Shown here in pieces: positions 39,444 through 50,342 of a stretch of 64,000 bases of DNA. Origin of the DNA: Arthrinium phaeospermum (lineage: Eukaryota > Ascomycota > Sordariomycetes > Amphisphaeriales > Apiosporaceae); the NCBI GenBank assembly GCA_006503535.1, contig QYRS01000002.1:4960001-5024000 (forward strand). The letters run 5' to 3'. The number at the start of each line of letters is the position of its first letter. Position 1 is the first letter of the stretch. Under the pieces are notes generated by a model, which worked only from the letters and a program-made list of their open reading frames with translations, made no database searches and was not told the origin of the DNA. Made by a program: the position numbers and the translations under genes.

Positions 39444-39937
39444 GTTCCCTTTGGGTTAAGATTAGTATATAGTAAATATACTATCTGGTACGAAATCTTT
39501 GCGTTGCCATAAGACAGACATGGAAACGATAAGGGGCTATGGGAAGTACTCACGTCGTCGCTGGCTTCGGGAAGAAGGTCGGCGTCAAGAATTTTAGAGT
39601 CTGGACAGATAATCAATCCGCGAGGTGAGTGCCACTTCCAAGAACCACGTCTCTCCCAGGCAATTGATCGGAACGGGGTCCGCATTAAGGAAGCCAGGCC
39701 AAAGCCACCACCTTGCGCCTATATGCTCCCACGTCAGGGGCGTTGGTAAACCCAAACACGACGAGCATCTGACTATGGATTGCGTAAAACTAGTTGAGCC
39801 ACGTACTCAGGATTTGCTCAATCGAGCCGTAGAATATGTAGCCTTCGTGAAAAGCTTTGATCAGACACGGGAAGGTCAAAGACTAGCCAGCGATTATCAT
39901 AGATCTTGTCGCCGGAGCGGCAAAAGAGCAAAAGATT
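39444..39937. other. spacer between P450 relic and tRNA-His
   Basis: It holds no recognisable gene. The open frame to ~39630 on the minus strand may be further P450 debris, but I cannot match it to a domain. Confidence 0.5.
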
Positions 39938-40027
39938 TGGCGGCACCCGGAATCGAACCGGGGTCTACACAGGACCATTATGATGCTAGACCACAATGTG
40001 TTGTACTGACCACTATACTATGCCACC
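39938..40027 (-). tRNA. tRNA-His (GTG) with 18-nt intron
   Basis: All arms fold: acceptor GGTGGCA/TGCCGCC with one G-T pair, D stem GTAT/GTAC, anticodon stem ACACA/TGTGT, T stem CCCGG/CCGGG with loop TTCGATT, discriminator A. Between the anticodon stem halves are 25 bases, read as a 7-base loop TTGTGG-C with anticodon GTG (U33 present) plus an 18-nt intron at the canonical position after base 37. Mature length is 72 nt plus CCA; the extra 5' G of tRNA-His is added after transcription. Confidence 0.88.
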
Positions 40028-40682
40028 TGAAATGACTGGGCTTGCCAAGAATTGTTGAAAGTTAGGTCGCTTACCCTTTGCTATAGTAGCCAGGTCAGCG
40101 ACAAGCGCAGGTATTGGACCAAGTTGTATCAGTTGTGCCCCGTATCGTATTCAATCTGATAGATTTAACATGAGCTTCTGTCCAGGCCAAATTATATGAA
40201 TGGAAAAAAATAACAAAAGGAAGAAAAGGGATGCGTAGAATGATATGCAATATGTCGCCTTTTCAAACCAAGAGATGTCTAGAGGATCGTTGGTTACTAG
40301 TACCATTGACATGCCGCAAAAGATCCAATATCGTTAAGACGGCAGAAACCATTCACTGATTGTGTGTAATCTAGCTGGACCAGTCAACGGTCGAAGGCGT
40401 ATCTCAAGTAGCCATAGCGCTTCCCGATCTGTTCCGGTTAAAGCGGATAAGTATAGTAGATCAACGAAGCATTCGGGAACGGCAAACCGGCTAATTCAAT
40501 GATATTGATTAAGATGCGTTATCTTAGATGCGACGTCATACGCCAGTCGTGTTGTTCGGGGGCATTGGAGTTTCTGCAACGGCGTTCCTTATTTACCTGG
40601 TTGAGCCCCAGTGCACGCACATGGCTACACCCGCCCATGTTGAAGCCGTTCAACTTTCGGACTCAAAGTTATTAGGATCACG
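40028..40682. other. spacer (promoter of the DUF1996 gene)
   Basis: These 655 bp between the tRNA-His gene and the DUF1996 start contain no other gene that I can see. Confidence 0.6.
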
Positions 40683-42378
40683 ATGTTCTGGAATACTTTA
40701 TTCGCTATCTCCTCTCTCGTCGGTCGCGTGTACGGTCAAAATGACGGAAGCTACAATGGGAGCGACCTGGACGCACCAATGCTGGCGGGCGGGCCCAGAG
40801 GAGGCCAAGGTGCCATGTTGAGGTTTGGTTGCTCTCAAGTATGTCCCCACACGCATGGGCAGTGACGGTTATGATGTTGACACCTGACTTGGCTAGGCCG
40901 TCATCGAACGCCTTGATCCGTATGTCTTCCTACGAATCTATAATACAGGATGCTTATTGATCCCATCAGACTTGTCGACCCAAATCTGAATCCATCTGCG
41001 CATATGCACCAGATAGTCGGAGGGGCAAGTATACTCCGAGCCAACTCAACATTCTCAGCTTCGTTGCGCCAGTGACATCGCTGACTTGCACCAAACGCCG
41101 GCACAGAACGCATTCAACGCTTCGATGCCGCTAGAAGACATCTCCCAGCTGGCCACATGCACGACGTGCCATTTCACCCAAGACCTGTCCAACTACTGGA
41201 CAGCGAACCTGTACTTCAAAGCCCGGAACGGCACCTACAAGCGCGTCCCGCAGATGGCGAACCAGTTCAACGACGGCGACGAGGGGGGGATCACCATATA
41301 CTACACCTCGCCGGGGCCCAATGCCACGACGGCCTTCAAGCCGGTACGTCTTTACTGCCCAAATCCATAAGACTATCCCCAATTTCAACCCTCTGCCTTG
41401 CTCGCTGACAACAGACCCGTATCTCTCTCCCAGGGCTTCCGCATGCTGACGGGCGACTCGATGCGGCGCACCTCGGAGAACCTGGGCAAGAACATGCAGC
41501 AGTGCTACCGGTGCTTCTCGGAGCCCGAATTCGGGGGCAGCATGTACTCGCCGTGTTTCGATCCGAAGTGGGATACGGATCACCTGCCGAGGCAGCCCTG
41601 CCCGGGCGGCATACGGTCCAACATCATTTTCCCCTTGTATGTCTGCCTCCTTGGTATTGTATCAGTCGAGACTGGTGCTGGTCTGACGTTGAATCAACGC
41701 AAATAGATGCTGGGACGGCAAGAGTCTCGACAGTCCCGACCACCGCGAGCATGTGGCTCACCCAGTTGGCGGGCCGCCGTCTTTCTCCATCGTTAGCGGC
41801 ACCTGCCCCGAAAGCCACCCGGTCAAGATCCCGCAGGTCATGTTGGAGGTAGGTTTTGGCGGTTTCTTCTTGGCATCCGGGTCCGAAGAGTATATGGTAT
41901 CAGCTAACTCTGCATTTTAACCAGGTCAACTGGGATACTCGGGGCTTCAACGATGAGAGCGAGTGGCCCGAGGACGGGAGTCAACCCTTCGTTCTGTCGA
42001 CCGGGGACGAGTAAGCTGACCGCCTGTCCTATCCCGAGACAAGGATCACTGACTGGAAAACAGTACCGGATACGGTCAACATGGAGACTATGTAATTCTT
42101 CATCTGAATGGATTGGTAAAATTACACTGCTTACGGGTGCCTTAGGTCTTCGGCTGGCAAGACGACTCGCTGCAGCTCGCCATGGACAACCAATGCTATC
42201 TCCGCAACTGTTCGCTCCTTCCGTCCCAGATGCCCCCGGACAAGAACAAGTGCAGCGTCCCCGTTACAGCCCCAGAGAATATAGATGGATGTGAGTTGAT
42301 GGCTTCATGCTATTTCCTCTCCGAAGTCACTAACCAACCGTAGGGATGGATATGCTTCCCGGACTGAGCATGGGGTAA
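40683..42378 (+). CDS. secreted DUF1996 protein, ten exons
   Basis: Exons: 40683-40838, 40897-40919, 40970-41024, 41107-41343, 41434-41636, 41707-41848, 41925-42010, 42064-42091, 42146-42290, 42344-42378. All phases close to 369 residues. Residues 1-18 are a signal peptide (MFWNTLFAISSLVGRVYG). Family motifs: LRFGCSQ, DP.LNPSAHMHQIVGGNAFN with conserved His residues, TCTTCHFTQDLSNYWTANL, the aromatic block RNGTYKRVPQ, GFRMLTGD, LCWDGKSLDSPDH and a C-terminal NIDGWM-type end. DUF1996 proteins are secreted or cell-wall associated; biochemical role unknown. Intron 3 (41025-41106) uses a GC donor (GCAAGT). Exons 2 (23 nt) and 8 (28 nt) are micro-exons. It is convergent with the alcohol-oxidase-like gene. 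Confidence 0.87.
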
Positions 42379-42563
42379 TAGTCAACACAGATTTGGTTAC
42401 TCAGTTAGAAGCTGAGTTGCACTGGCACGAAGTCAATGTCGATTCATTCTGAGTGCGAGGCGTATATGTACGTATACAGGGCGATCGATTATACATTCTT
42501 CGTTGGAGAGTTTTGGCCCAAGTGCAGTGTGCTCTGTTACACTTGATGTTGCCCATAAAGTAG

Positions 42564-44682
42564 TCACGCAGTCTGAAGCCCCAACTCCCGAATCAAAATA
42601 TCCGCCGCCTTCTCCCCAATAGCCATAGCCGTATTCGCCGTATTCGCCGCCACGTTCTCGGGCGCGATACTAAGATCCGCGCACTTGAGGCCCGCCAGCC
42701 CGTGGACCCCGAGCCGCGCATCGACCACGCCGCCCCGGTCCAGCGGCGCCATGGCGCACGTCCCGAGCGAGTGCCACGTCGTCCCGACCTGGTCGCGCAC
42801 CCACTGCGCGATGACCGCGTCGTCCTCGGGCGTGTAGACGATATCCTCGATCACCCCCTTTCCCTCGTCCTCGTTCTTCCCCGCGCCGGATAAAGGAGAG
42901 TCGAGGCTGACCAGCGCCGCCGCCGAGCCGGCCGCGAAGGGCGGGTGCGTCCCCGGCAGCTCGCCGCGGTACATGGACGGCATGCGGCGCGCGAGCTCGC
43001 GCTGCTTCTTGTAGACCCAGACGTGTTTCTGCACGTCGAGCGGCGAGCTCAAAAAGTCGGTCGCGAAGTCGATGGGGGCGTCGGGGTCCGTGCCGGATCG
43101 GATGTGCACGTGGCCGCGCGAGTAGGGGTACACGGTGAAGGTGGTCATGCTGTAGTATTGGGTTGGTGCCATGTCGGGGGTCGGGTGGCCGGGGAAGCTG
43201 TGCAGGTGAGTGTCAGTCATTCAACTGGGGCGGCTCGCCAGTATGGGAATGAGGAGCCTGTAAGAGGTTAACTTACGCGCTGGCGGGGGCGAACATGGCC
43301 AGGGGCTTGTTCTCGTTATGCTTAAAGTCGCGCTCGTAGGCGGCCCGGAACTCGGGCCCCAGCGCAGCCACCTCGGCGTCGCTGGGCCGCAGCTTGCAGG
43401 TGATATCCTGCGCGTTCCAGCCGAGCATGGGGGCGTTGGCGCGCATGAGCTCGCCCATGTCCACCCGCCCGGCAATGACGCCGTCGGCCGTCTCGTCCGG
43501 CGTCAGGGCCGTCTTGTACGTGTACAGCATCAGGTGGTGGTCCTGGTAGTTGCGTCCGACGCCCGGGATGCTGGCCACGAGGGGCACCTTGGCCGTCTCA
43601 AGGACGGAGGGGTCGCCCACGCCCGACCGCTCGAGGATCAGCGGGGTGCCGAACGTGCCGGCGGAGAGCACGACCATCTTCTCGGCGCGGACGCTGCGAA
43701 CGACGGCGGGGGTTTCTCCCTCCGGACTGAACTTGGGGTTCGCGCGGTACTCGACGCCGACGGCCTTCTGCCCTTCGAAGAGCACCCGCACCACCTGGCT
43801 CTGCACCAGCACGTGCAGGTTCGGATTCCCACCGCCTTGGGATCCCTTCAGCTTGGGGTGCAGATAGGCGTGCGCCGTGTCGGACCGCACGCCCTCGGCG
43901 CTGACGAAGCGCCGCGCCCGCTGGACGCCGTTGTTGCTGTCCAGGTCCTGCAGGTCGACGTGCTCGGGGTAGCCGAGCTGGGCCGCGGCCCGGATGAACT
44001 CGTCCTGGGGGCGCTTGGCGATGTAGGGGCCCTCGGAGACGGCGATGGGGCCTTTGTCGCCGTGGAGGTCGGCTTTGCCGGGGCCGACGTAGGTTTCGAG
44101 CTAATCGGGACACAAAAAGGGGGGGTTAGCGAATACTTTTACCAGTACTGTGCGAGCGAAACAGGAGACGGTGAATAGATCGGTCAAGTGCTGGCTCGTA
44201 GGCACCTTTTTCAAGTACGGAATCATCTCGTCAGCCGACCAGCCCTCCGCCTTCCACGAGTCCCAGTCGTGGCGCTGGGCGCGCGTGTACTGCATCATGT
44301 TGATCGAGGAGCCGCCACCGAGGATGCCGCCCGCCGGCACGGTGAGCTGGCGGCCGCCGATCTGGGGCTCCGCCTCCCCCGTGTACAGCAGTGTGGTGCC
44401 GCTGGCCGGCGACAGGTGCGACATGAACAGGAGCGGGTGGGTGATGGACGGGTCGTCGACGTTGTTGCGGCCCCCCTCGATCACGAGGATCGAGAGGGCC
44501 GGGTCGGCTTCGCTCAGGCGGGCGGCGACGATGCAGCCGGCCGTGCCGCCTTTTCGGGTTTAACAGGATTTCAATTAGCCGGGTCGTTGATGAAGCATGA
44601 GATAGGTTACATGGCGCTTACCTCCGGCGACGATCACGTCTACCGTCTTGATCTCATCTGGGAGCTGCGTGTAGAGTGGCAT
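42564..44682 (-). CDS. alcohol-oxidase-like GMC oxidoreductase, 620 aa
   Basis: Four exons (44682-44622, 44549-44206, 44100-43277, 43197-42564; introns 72, 105, 79 bp) close in phase to 620 residues. The N-terminal FAD motif is VIVAGGGTAGCIVAARL, then IEGGRNN. GGILGGGSSINMMQYTR is the first GMC signature and LSAGTFGTPLILERSG the second. The catalytic His region is WHSLGTCAMAP, followed by GGVVDARL and an ANTAMAIGEKAAD C-terminal block. IEGG.NN, EGWS.DEM.P..KK.ETY and RSDTAHAY are shared with fungal alcohol (methanol) oxidases, which turn short-chain alcohols into aldehyde and peroxide. It is about 40 residues shorter than peroxisomal Aox1 and ends LGLQTA, with no SKL-type signal, so location and substrate are unsure. 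The gene has no frameshift, unlike the other GMC gene here. Confidence 0.82.
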
Positions 44683-46436
44683 TCTCACTCACTACTCTGC
44701 AAGTATGTATGTGAGAAATGGGAATACGGCAAGTTGTCTTGATCAAGACACTGCGGGAATGGATAGTAAATGAGCATAAACGTTTGTTATCCCTTGAATA
44801 TAAGGATAGAGGTAGTATTCGAGCTACCTATCTATATATACTTCGGTGCTGAGATCATCTATGTGACCCCGCAGTGCCACCCGTTCCGTTGGGTCTAAGA
44901 ACATAGGTTAGCTACGAAAGCCAGATGTGGCGCCATCTTCGGAGAGATTCGGTCGCATAAAGTCATCCCTTACGGCGCAGCTGTTCTTGGCCAACGTGCG
45001 CCTAGTTGATTGGCACCCAGCTGCGGCACGGAGAGAAGGTACTTGACCCAACTGCATATGTATTGCGAGGTCAGGCGTTCCGCCCGGGCGGCGCACCCCC
45101 GGTAAAGGACATAATTACATGCTCCAGTCTTTCACCGGTCCGGGGCATATATCCAAGCTGAGGGCTCCAGAGTATGGATTGCGACTCGGTTTTCGATCCG
45201 GTATGCTATGCCCCATCTATCTTTTCCGGGGCTTATAGGTCTCGGCATACGGCGCAGACGGCTACAGGACCTCTGGATGGATCAAGGCTGGACTAGTGGG
45301 GCATTATTGATCGATTACGATTCTAGCGATCCTAAAGCGGGTGCTGTTGGTTTGTGGTGTTAGGGCACTCCTGTGGTTAGGGGCATCTTGCCAGCAGCTG
45401 TACTGTGCATACGGATCTGCACATGATAGAAAGCTTTTTGATGGTAGAGGCTATGTTAGAGATAGGAAATCTGTTCATGATGCGAGTCTGCCATCTTTAC
45501 AGTGGTTCCGTGTATGCCGATATCACTCATCATCATCAATGGGGGTTGGCTGGTCTAGTCGCAACCGATATCATGGTAAGGAAATTCGCGTTGATGCGCT
45601 GGTGGGCCGGGTCCATTCACTTTTACTTGGAGAGTGCACTCGGAATTAGCAAATGAGCCAACGTCAAATTCCATTTGTTTCCTAACCTTACCTCATTTCC
45701 TAACATCCGAACGATCTGTCACTATTATTTGGTATGTACTTCATCGAAAGATCGTCGAGTCCCTACAGGATCAAGCGCTTACTAAATCACTTAGAGAGGC
45801 AAATGGAAATTTGGAAGCTTTTTGTCCTGCCAGCTTCAATTGACTGACTGACGTAGGGCCAAATTGTCATCGCTGACTTCTTCTGTCTCGAAGGTGTCAA
45901 TGCTTCAATATTAGTGCTGCCGCAGGTGGGGAAGGTCATGGTCCTAGGATGTTCAAGTCGGCAGCTCAAACAGCATGATGGAGAAGACCAATCATGCAAG
46001 ATTGCCGGATCTCGCGAGGAGGAGTGACGAGATAATGCCATTTGCCGATAGTTTCTTCGCTGGTGGCCTTCTTCAATTGACATTGGGTGGATCATTCACC
46101 AAGTATACAATGGAGCGACCGCGACCGATGGCACCTCAAATAAAGTCCCGTCTGCCCGTAGCGCCCCAAACTCCAGCGCTGGAGAAATCGTGGATAGCGT
46201 GCTGGAGCCCCTAGTCTGCCGCCCTATTTACTGTCTCCCCTTTTCCACTCCACGGTCCTACTTCGTTGCCACCGATCGCGCTTTAATACTTTAATTCCAG
46301 AGTTCCTCTCGAGGAGCTCGTCGAGTTCGTTATCATGTTCTTACTCATCTTAGATATTTGGTCTTCTTGTTTGATTGAGTATGCATTCTGGTCAGGGCAA
46401 CTGAATCCGAGACGGCATAGCGGATAGTAAAGGAGG
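44683..46436. other. spacer without recognisable gene
   Basis: This is a 1.75-kb divergent promoter region between the alcohol-oxidase-like gene and the DUF3176 gene. A minus-strand frame at 45787-46095 reads into neighbouring frames near its start, but I cannot match it to a family. Confidence 0.5.
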
Positions 46437-48572
46437 ATGGGGTCAAGCGAAGAGCATGCTGATGAGCATGCAGCGCCAGCTCCCGCGTTTCATCGGTACA
46501 ACACGCTGGACTCCGACTACCCGACGACACCAACCAGCGCCACCAAGCCGAACTTCACCTTCTCTGCCGCAGACGCGGGCTTTGCTTCGTCTTCCACAGA
46601 ATACAAACCGGTCCATCATGGCGGCCTCCCGCCGCGTCCATCCCCTTCGGTATACCACATTGTCTTTCGCTACTGGCAGTGGGAGATTGTGTCCCTCGCC
46701 GTGTCTGTGGCGCTGATCGGCGCCATCATCGGCATTCTGTGCCACTATGAGGGGCAGCCCATGCCGCGGTGGCCTTTCAGCATCAACCTCAACACCCTCA
46801 TCGCTCTGCTGGCCACCATTCTGCGCACGACGATGCTGGTGGCCGCTGCCGAGGTCATCAGCCAGGCCAAGTGGGACTGGTTCAGCCGGCCGCGGCCCCT
46901 GAGCCATCTGAACGACTTCGAGAGCGCGAGCCGGGGCGTGGCCGGCTCCCTCAAGCTGCTCTTCGTCGCGCCGCAGTCGACGCTGGCCATCGTGGCCGCC
47001 CTGGTCACCATCTCGTCGCTGGCGATCGGGCCTTTTACCCAGCAGGCCCTCAGGACGGTGGCGTGCCCGCAGATCCTGGAGGAGGCCAACGCGTCCATCC
47101 CGGTGGCGCATTCGATGCCGGGCCGGGCCAAGTATTTCCGCATCGGGGCCGGGCAGTGGGAGGTGGACGTGGACATGAAGGGCGCCATGATCCAGGCCAT
47201 GACCAACCCCTTCAGCAACGACTCCAAGATTGTGGCCTCGTGCGAGACGGGGAACTGCACCTTTCCTGCTTCGGCCGACGGCATCACGCATTCGTCCATC
47301 GCCATGTGCAGTACCTGCTTCGACACCACCTCGTTGATCCGGGAAGAGGTGAACACGACCATCATCAACAACCCCACCAACTATACCCTGCCCAACGGGC
47401 AGTGGGTGTCGCAGTGGAACGAGGGTGTCTACCTGAACACCCGCGCGGACTGGAACCTGTCGTGGGCCGAGCCGGCGTTCACGGACGAGTACCGCCGCGT
47501 CGCGCAAGACTCGCTGCTCAACCTGACCGTCCTGTCCTTTACGGACGCGCCCTGCGCCAACGACTCGGGCAAGCTGGACTGTCCCCACCAGGCCCAAGCG
47601 ACGGTCCACGGCACCAACCAGGTCACGGACTACATCGCCACGACCTGCGCCTTCTACCCCTGCATGCAGAACTACCACGCCACGCTGACCCGCGGCGTGC
47701 TGGAGGAGCGCGTCGTGTCCTCGGTCCCGGCCCGCAAGAACTGGGTCGAGGCCGGCCTCCCCGCCGGCGGCGCCCTGTTCTCGCCCTACCTGAACCACAC
47801 CGCGCTCAAGACGCCCTGCCGCCTCGACAACGCCACCTACAACCTCAATACGAACTGGAGCGACATCCCCCGGACGCCCGGCCGCGCGTTCGTCGGTATC
47901 AATGTGGACGGCGCCAACTACACGGCCCCCAACGAGTGCCTCTACAAGCTCGAGTCCATCTACGGCCTGGCCATGACGGCCTTCATGGAGCCGCTGCTGG
48001 CGGGCGCCTGCACCTTCAACCGGCGGCAGGGCGACCAGCTGTGGTGCGGGGACCGGTGGTGGCTCGCGCCCTTTTACGCGCAAGGGGACGCGACGTTCGC
48101 CAGCGTGGACCGGCAGTTCCGCGAGTACGCGACGGCCATCACGCACAAGTTCCGGGCCGTGGGAGGGAGCAATTACGACCCCAACGAGGCCGAGACGGCG
48201 AGGGGGTCGGTCGTGAGGTCGACGGTCTGCACACACTTCGACTGGCGCTGGCTGCTGCTGCCGATCGGGTTGACGGCGGCGACGGGGGCGATGCTGGGGC
48301 TGATGGTCCTGCGGAACTGCCGGGACGACGGGCAGCCCGTGTGGAAGAGCTCGCTGTTCCCGCTGCTGTTTCACGGGTTTCATACGAGTCAGCCGACTAC
48401 GATGGCGGCGGGGCCCCGACCGGTTATGAATTTGGACGACATGCGCGGCGAGGCGTCGGTCAAGTTGGCCAAGTTCCGGAAGGGGCACGATGCGGGTTTC
48501 GTGGATGTTGGGGAGGCTTCGGGGGCGAGGCCGAGGGATATTGATATGGATGTACTGCTAAGGAATAGATAG
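46437..48572 (+). CDS. DUF3176 membrane protein, 711 aa, single exon
   Basis: An uninterrupted frame of 711 codons starts at the ATG at 46437. After a polar N-terminus (~75 residues) comes VYHIVFRYWQWEIVSLAVSV, then PMPRWPFSINLNTLIALL and QAKWDWF, the three marks of fungal DUF3176 proteins. There are three N-terminal helices (~80-205), a large extracellular domain rich in Cys and N-glycosylation sites (~220-610), one C-terminal helix (WRWLLLPIGLTAATGAMLGL) and a short cytoplasmic tail. Function is unknown; the layout suits a surface receptor or scaffold. Long antisense and off-frame open frames over it are composition shadows of GC-rich codons. No intron is seen. Confidence 0.88.
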   Translation: MGSSEEHADEHAAPAPAFHRYNTLDSDYPTTPTSATKPNFTFSAADAGFASSSTEYKPVHHGGLPPRPSPSVYHIVFRYWQWEIVSLAVSVALIGAIIGILCHYEGQPMPRWPFSINLNTLIALLATILRTTMLVAAAEVISQAKWDWFSRPRPLSHLNDFESASRGVAGSLKLLFVAPQSTLAIVAALVTISSLAIGPFTQQALRTVACPQILEEANASIPVAHSMPGRAKYFRIGAGQWEVDVDMKGAMIQAMTNPFSNDSKIVASCETGNCTFPASADGITHSSIAMCSTCFDTTSLIREEVNTTIINNPTNYTLPNGQWVSQWNEGVYLNTRADWNLSWAEPAFTDEYRRVAQDSLLNLTVLSFTDAPCANDSGKLDCPHQAQATVHGTNQVTDYIATTCAFYPCMQNYHATLTRGVLEERVVSSVPARKNWVEAGLPAGGALFSPYLNHTALKTPCRLDNATYNLNTNWSDIPRTPGRAFVGINVDGANYTAPNECLYKLESIYGLAMTAFMEPLLAGACTFNRRQGDQLWCGDRWWLAPFYAQGDATFASVDRQFREYATAITHKFRAVGGSNYDPNEAETARGSVVRSTVCTHFDWRWLLLPIGLTAATGAMLGLMVLRNCRDDGQPVWKSSLFPLLFHGFHTSQPTTMAAGPRPVMNLDDMRGEASVKLAKFRKGHDAGFVDVGEASGARPRDIDMDVLLRNR

Positions 48573-48783
48573 GTAATGGTAATGAATAAACGGAATCGAG
48601 CATAAGCATGACTAGTTCGGATGTACATGGGTATTGCCATGGCTGATTACAGGCGCTTATTATCCACATAGGGGATATGGTATCCAACGTGATATTAGTG
48701 CACCAAACCACTTCCTCAATGGGGAAACCCAGTATTGAGTAACATGCAAACAGCTTCTACATCCACAACAGCTTGGACTTTTC

Positions 48784-50031
48784 CTACGTCAATGAACCAC
48801 CACCGCCCACCCACATCTTCTCCGGCCACTCCGCATCCGCCCCCTCATCAAGCAACGCGTGCCCTCCCTCCGTCCCCCTTCGCCCCAACAACACCAAATC
48901 AAAGAAAACCCGCACATACGCCCGCCAGACCTGTACCAGCCGCTCCCCACCGATGGGCCCCACGCGCCCGTCGCGCTCGCGCACGCCCGGCACCAGCTCC
49001 TTCCAGTACCCGATGTCGCTGAAGTCGTGGTGCAGGGTGCCCTTCAGGTTCACCCAGCGCCAGTAGGCTGTTTTTTGGAGGGACGCGAACGCGGGCCAGG
49101 TCGCGTCATTCGGAGCATTTGGATCGGAGCTGGCGCCGTGGCCCTCTTGGCCTAGCATGAGGAAGGGCTGGTGCAGGTCGGCGAGGGGGCCGAAGAAGGT
49201 GCCGTCTATGTTCATGCCCGCGCGGAATGACGGGGCGAGGTTGTTGTTGTTCTCACTGCCGTGCAGCCGCTGTTGATCAGCAACCAACGTAGCCGCCGCC
49301 GCCGACCCGCCCAAAGAATGCCCGAAGATTCCAATGTGCGTCCGGTTGAGCCGGACCCCCGTCTCCGCCTCCAGCGTGGGCAGGTAGTCGACCAGCGCCA
49401 GCGCGTCCCGGACGCGCGCGGCCTGCACCGCCAGCGCCATCGCCTCGGTCCACGGGTACAGGATGGGCAGGCCGTAGACGCCCGTGCCGTCGTCGGGGTA
49501 CCGCACGAACGGCTGCTCGTGGGCGTGGTCCAGGGCCAGCACCGCGTAGCCGTGGCTCGCGAGGTCCGCGAGCAGGGCGGTGTAGCACTCGGACGGGGGG
49601 CCGCCGCCGCCGGGGCTGAAGAGGAGGGTGGGTGGTAGGTATGGGGAGGAGTAGTGGTCGAGAGGCCTGGCGTCTGGGATCAGGCCGGGGGAGGCGAGGA
49701 TGGTGGAGAGATCCCCGGCGGTCAGGTTGTATAGCTCTTCGTACAGGGCCGCGGTGGCGGGGTCGAGGTACGGTCTCTCCCGGTCACGGGGCGCCGGCGC
49801 TTGTTGGGTGGGGTAGTAGAGCGTGACGAGGAACGAGGTGCTGATGTTGTTGGGCCAGACGGGGTCGGCTTCGTTCAGGTAAGGGACGGCGTGTTTCTGC
49901 AGGCCGACGTTGTACGGGCCCGTCGTCGGCGGGAGGGCGTTGCTTGCTGCGGTTTGATACCAGACGAGTGCGGCGGCAGCAGCACAGAGCTTGAAGTTGC
50001 GCATCTTGAAAGCTTCTGGTCTGAAAGCCAT
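48784..50031 (-). CDS. secreted alpha/beta hydrolase, PAF-acetylhydrolase-like
   Basis: A single exon of 415 codons. The nucleophile elbow is GIFGHSLGGSAAA, with the catalytic Ser near residue 216. The acid is probably in MNIDGTFFG and the catalytic His in the TLHHDFSDIGYW motif, which resembles the HLDFSD motif of platelet-activating-factor acetylhydrolases. LLFSPGGGGPPSECYTALL gives the oxyanion region. The first Met is followed by MRNFKLCAAAAALVW from Met10 (50004), which makes a proper signal peptide, so the true start may be 50004. Several N-glycosylation sites are present. It probably cleaves short acyl esters outside the cell. It is convergent with the DUF3176 gene. Confidence 0.8.
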   Translation of the reverse strand: MAFRPEAFKMRNFKLCAAAAALVWYQTAASNALPPTTGPYNVGLQKHAVPYLNEADPVWPNNISTSFLVTLYYPTQQAPAPRDRERPYLDPATAALYEELYNLTAGDLSTILASPGLIPDARPLDHYSSPYLPPTLLFSPGGGGPPSECYTALLADLASHGYAVLALDHAHEQPFVRYPDDGTGVYGLPILYPWTEAMALAVQAARVRDALALVDYLPTLEAETGVRLNRTHIGIFGHSLGGSAAAATLVADQQRLHGSENNNNLAPSFRAGMNIDGTFFGPLADLHQPFLMLGQEGHGASSDPNAPNDATWPAFASLQKTAYWRWVNLKGTLHHDFSDIGYWKELVPGVRERDGRVGPIGGERLVQVWRAYVRVFFDLVLLGRRGTEGGHALLDEGADAEWPEKMWVGGGGSLT

Positions 50032-50342
50032 CAGCGATCCCGTTGGAATTCTGGACTAGGTAGATATAAGCCGTCTTGGAGATAGAGGAAGGGGTTTGAG
50101 TTATCTTATATTCAAACCTCGTCGCTGAATAGCCACTGTAATTGGCTAGGCACCCTTTCGGGGTCTACATACACGCACAACAAGTAAGCACTGGCTCCAA
50201 AGTGGAAGGTCGGATATGTATGTCATCATTGCTGACTTGGTTACCTGCACTACCTACGATTTCTCTTGGCGATATTGTCAACGTAGCGACAACCTTTGGC
50301 ATGACGTGAGATTTCGAACTACCTGGATATCCTTACCCGAAA
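50032..50342. other. spacer between the two hydrolase genes
   Basis: These 311 bp are the promoter of the PAF-acetylhydrolase-like gene and the 3' flank of the second hydrolase. I see nothing else in it. Confidence 0.6.

Noticed and set aside
43318..44178. 286-codon plus-strand frame over the alcohol-oxidase-like gene
   Set aside because: Antisense shadow; the minus-strand exons close in phase with GMC motifs.
46443..48488. 681-codon antisense frame and a 591-codon off-frame frame over the DUF3176 gene
   Set aside because: Both are composition shadows of a GC-rich gene: Arg/Gly/Val-rich, no motifs, while the 711-codon frame shows full family marks.
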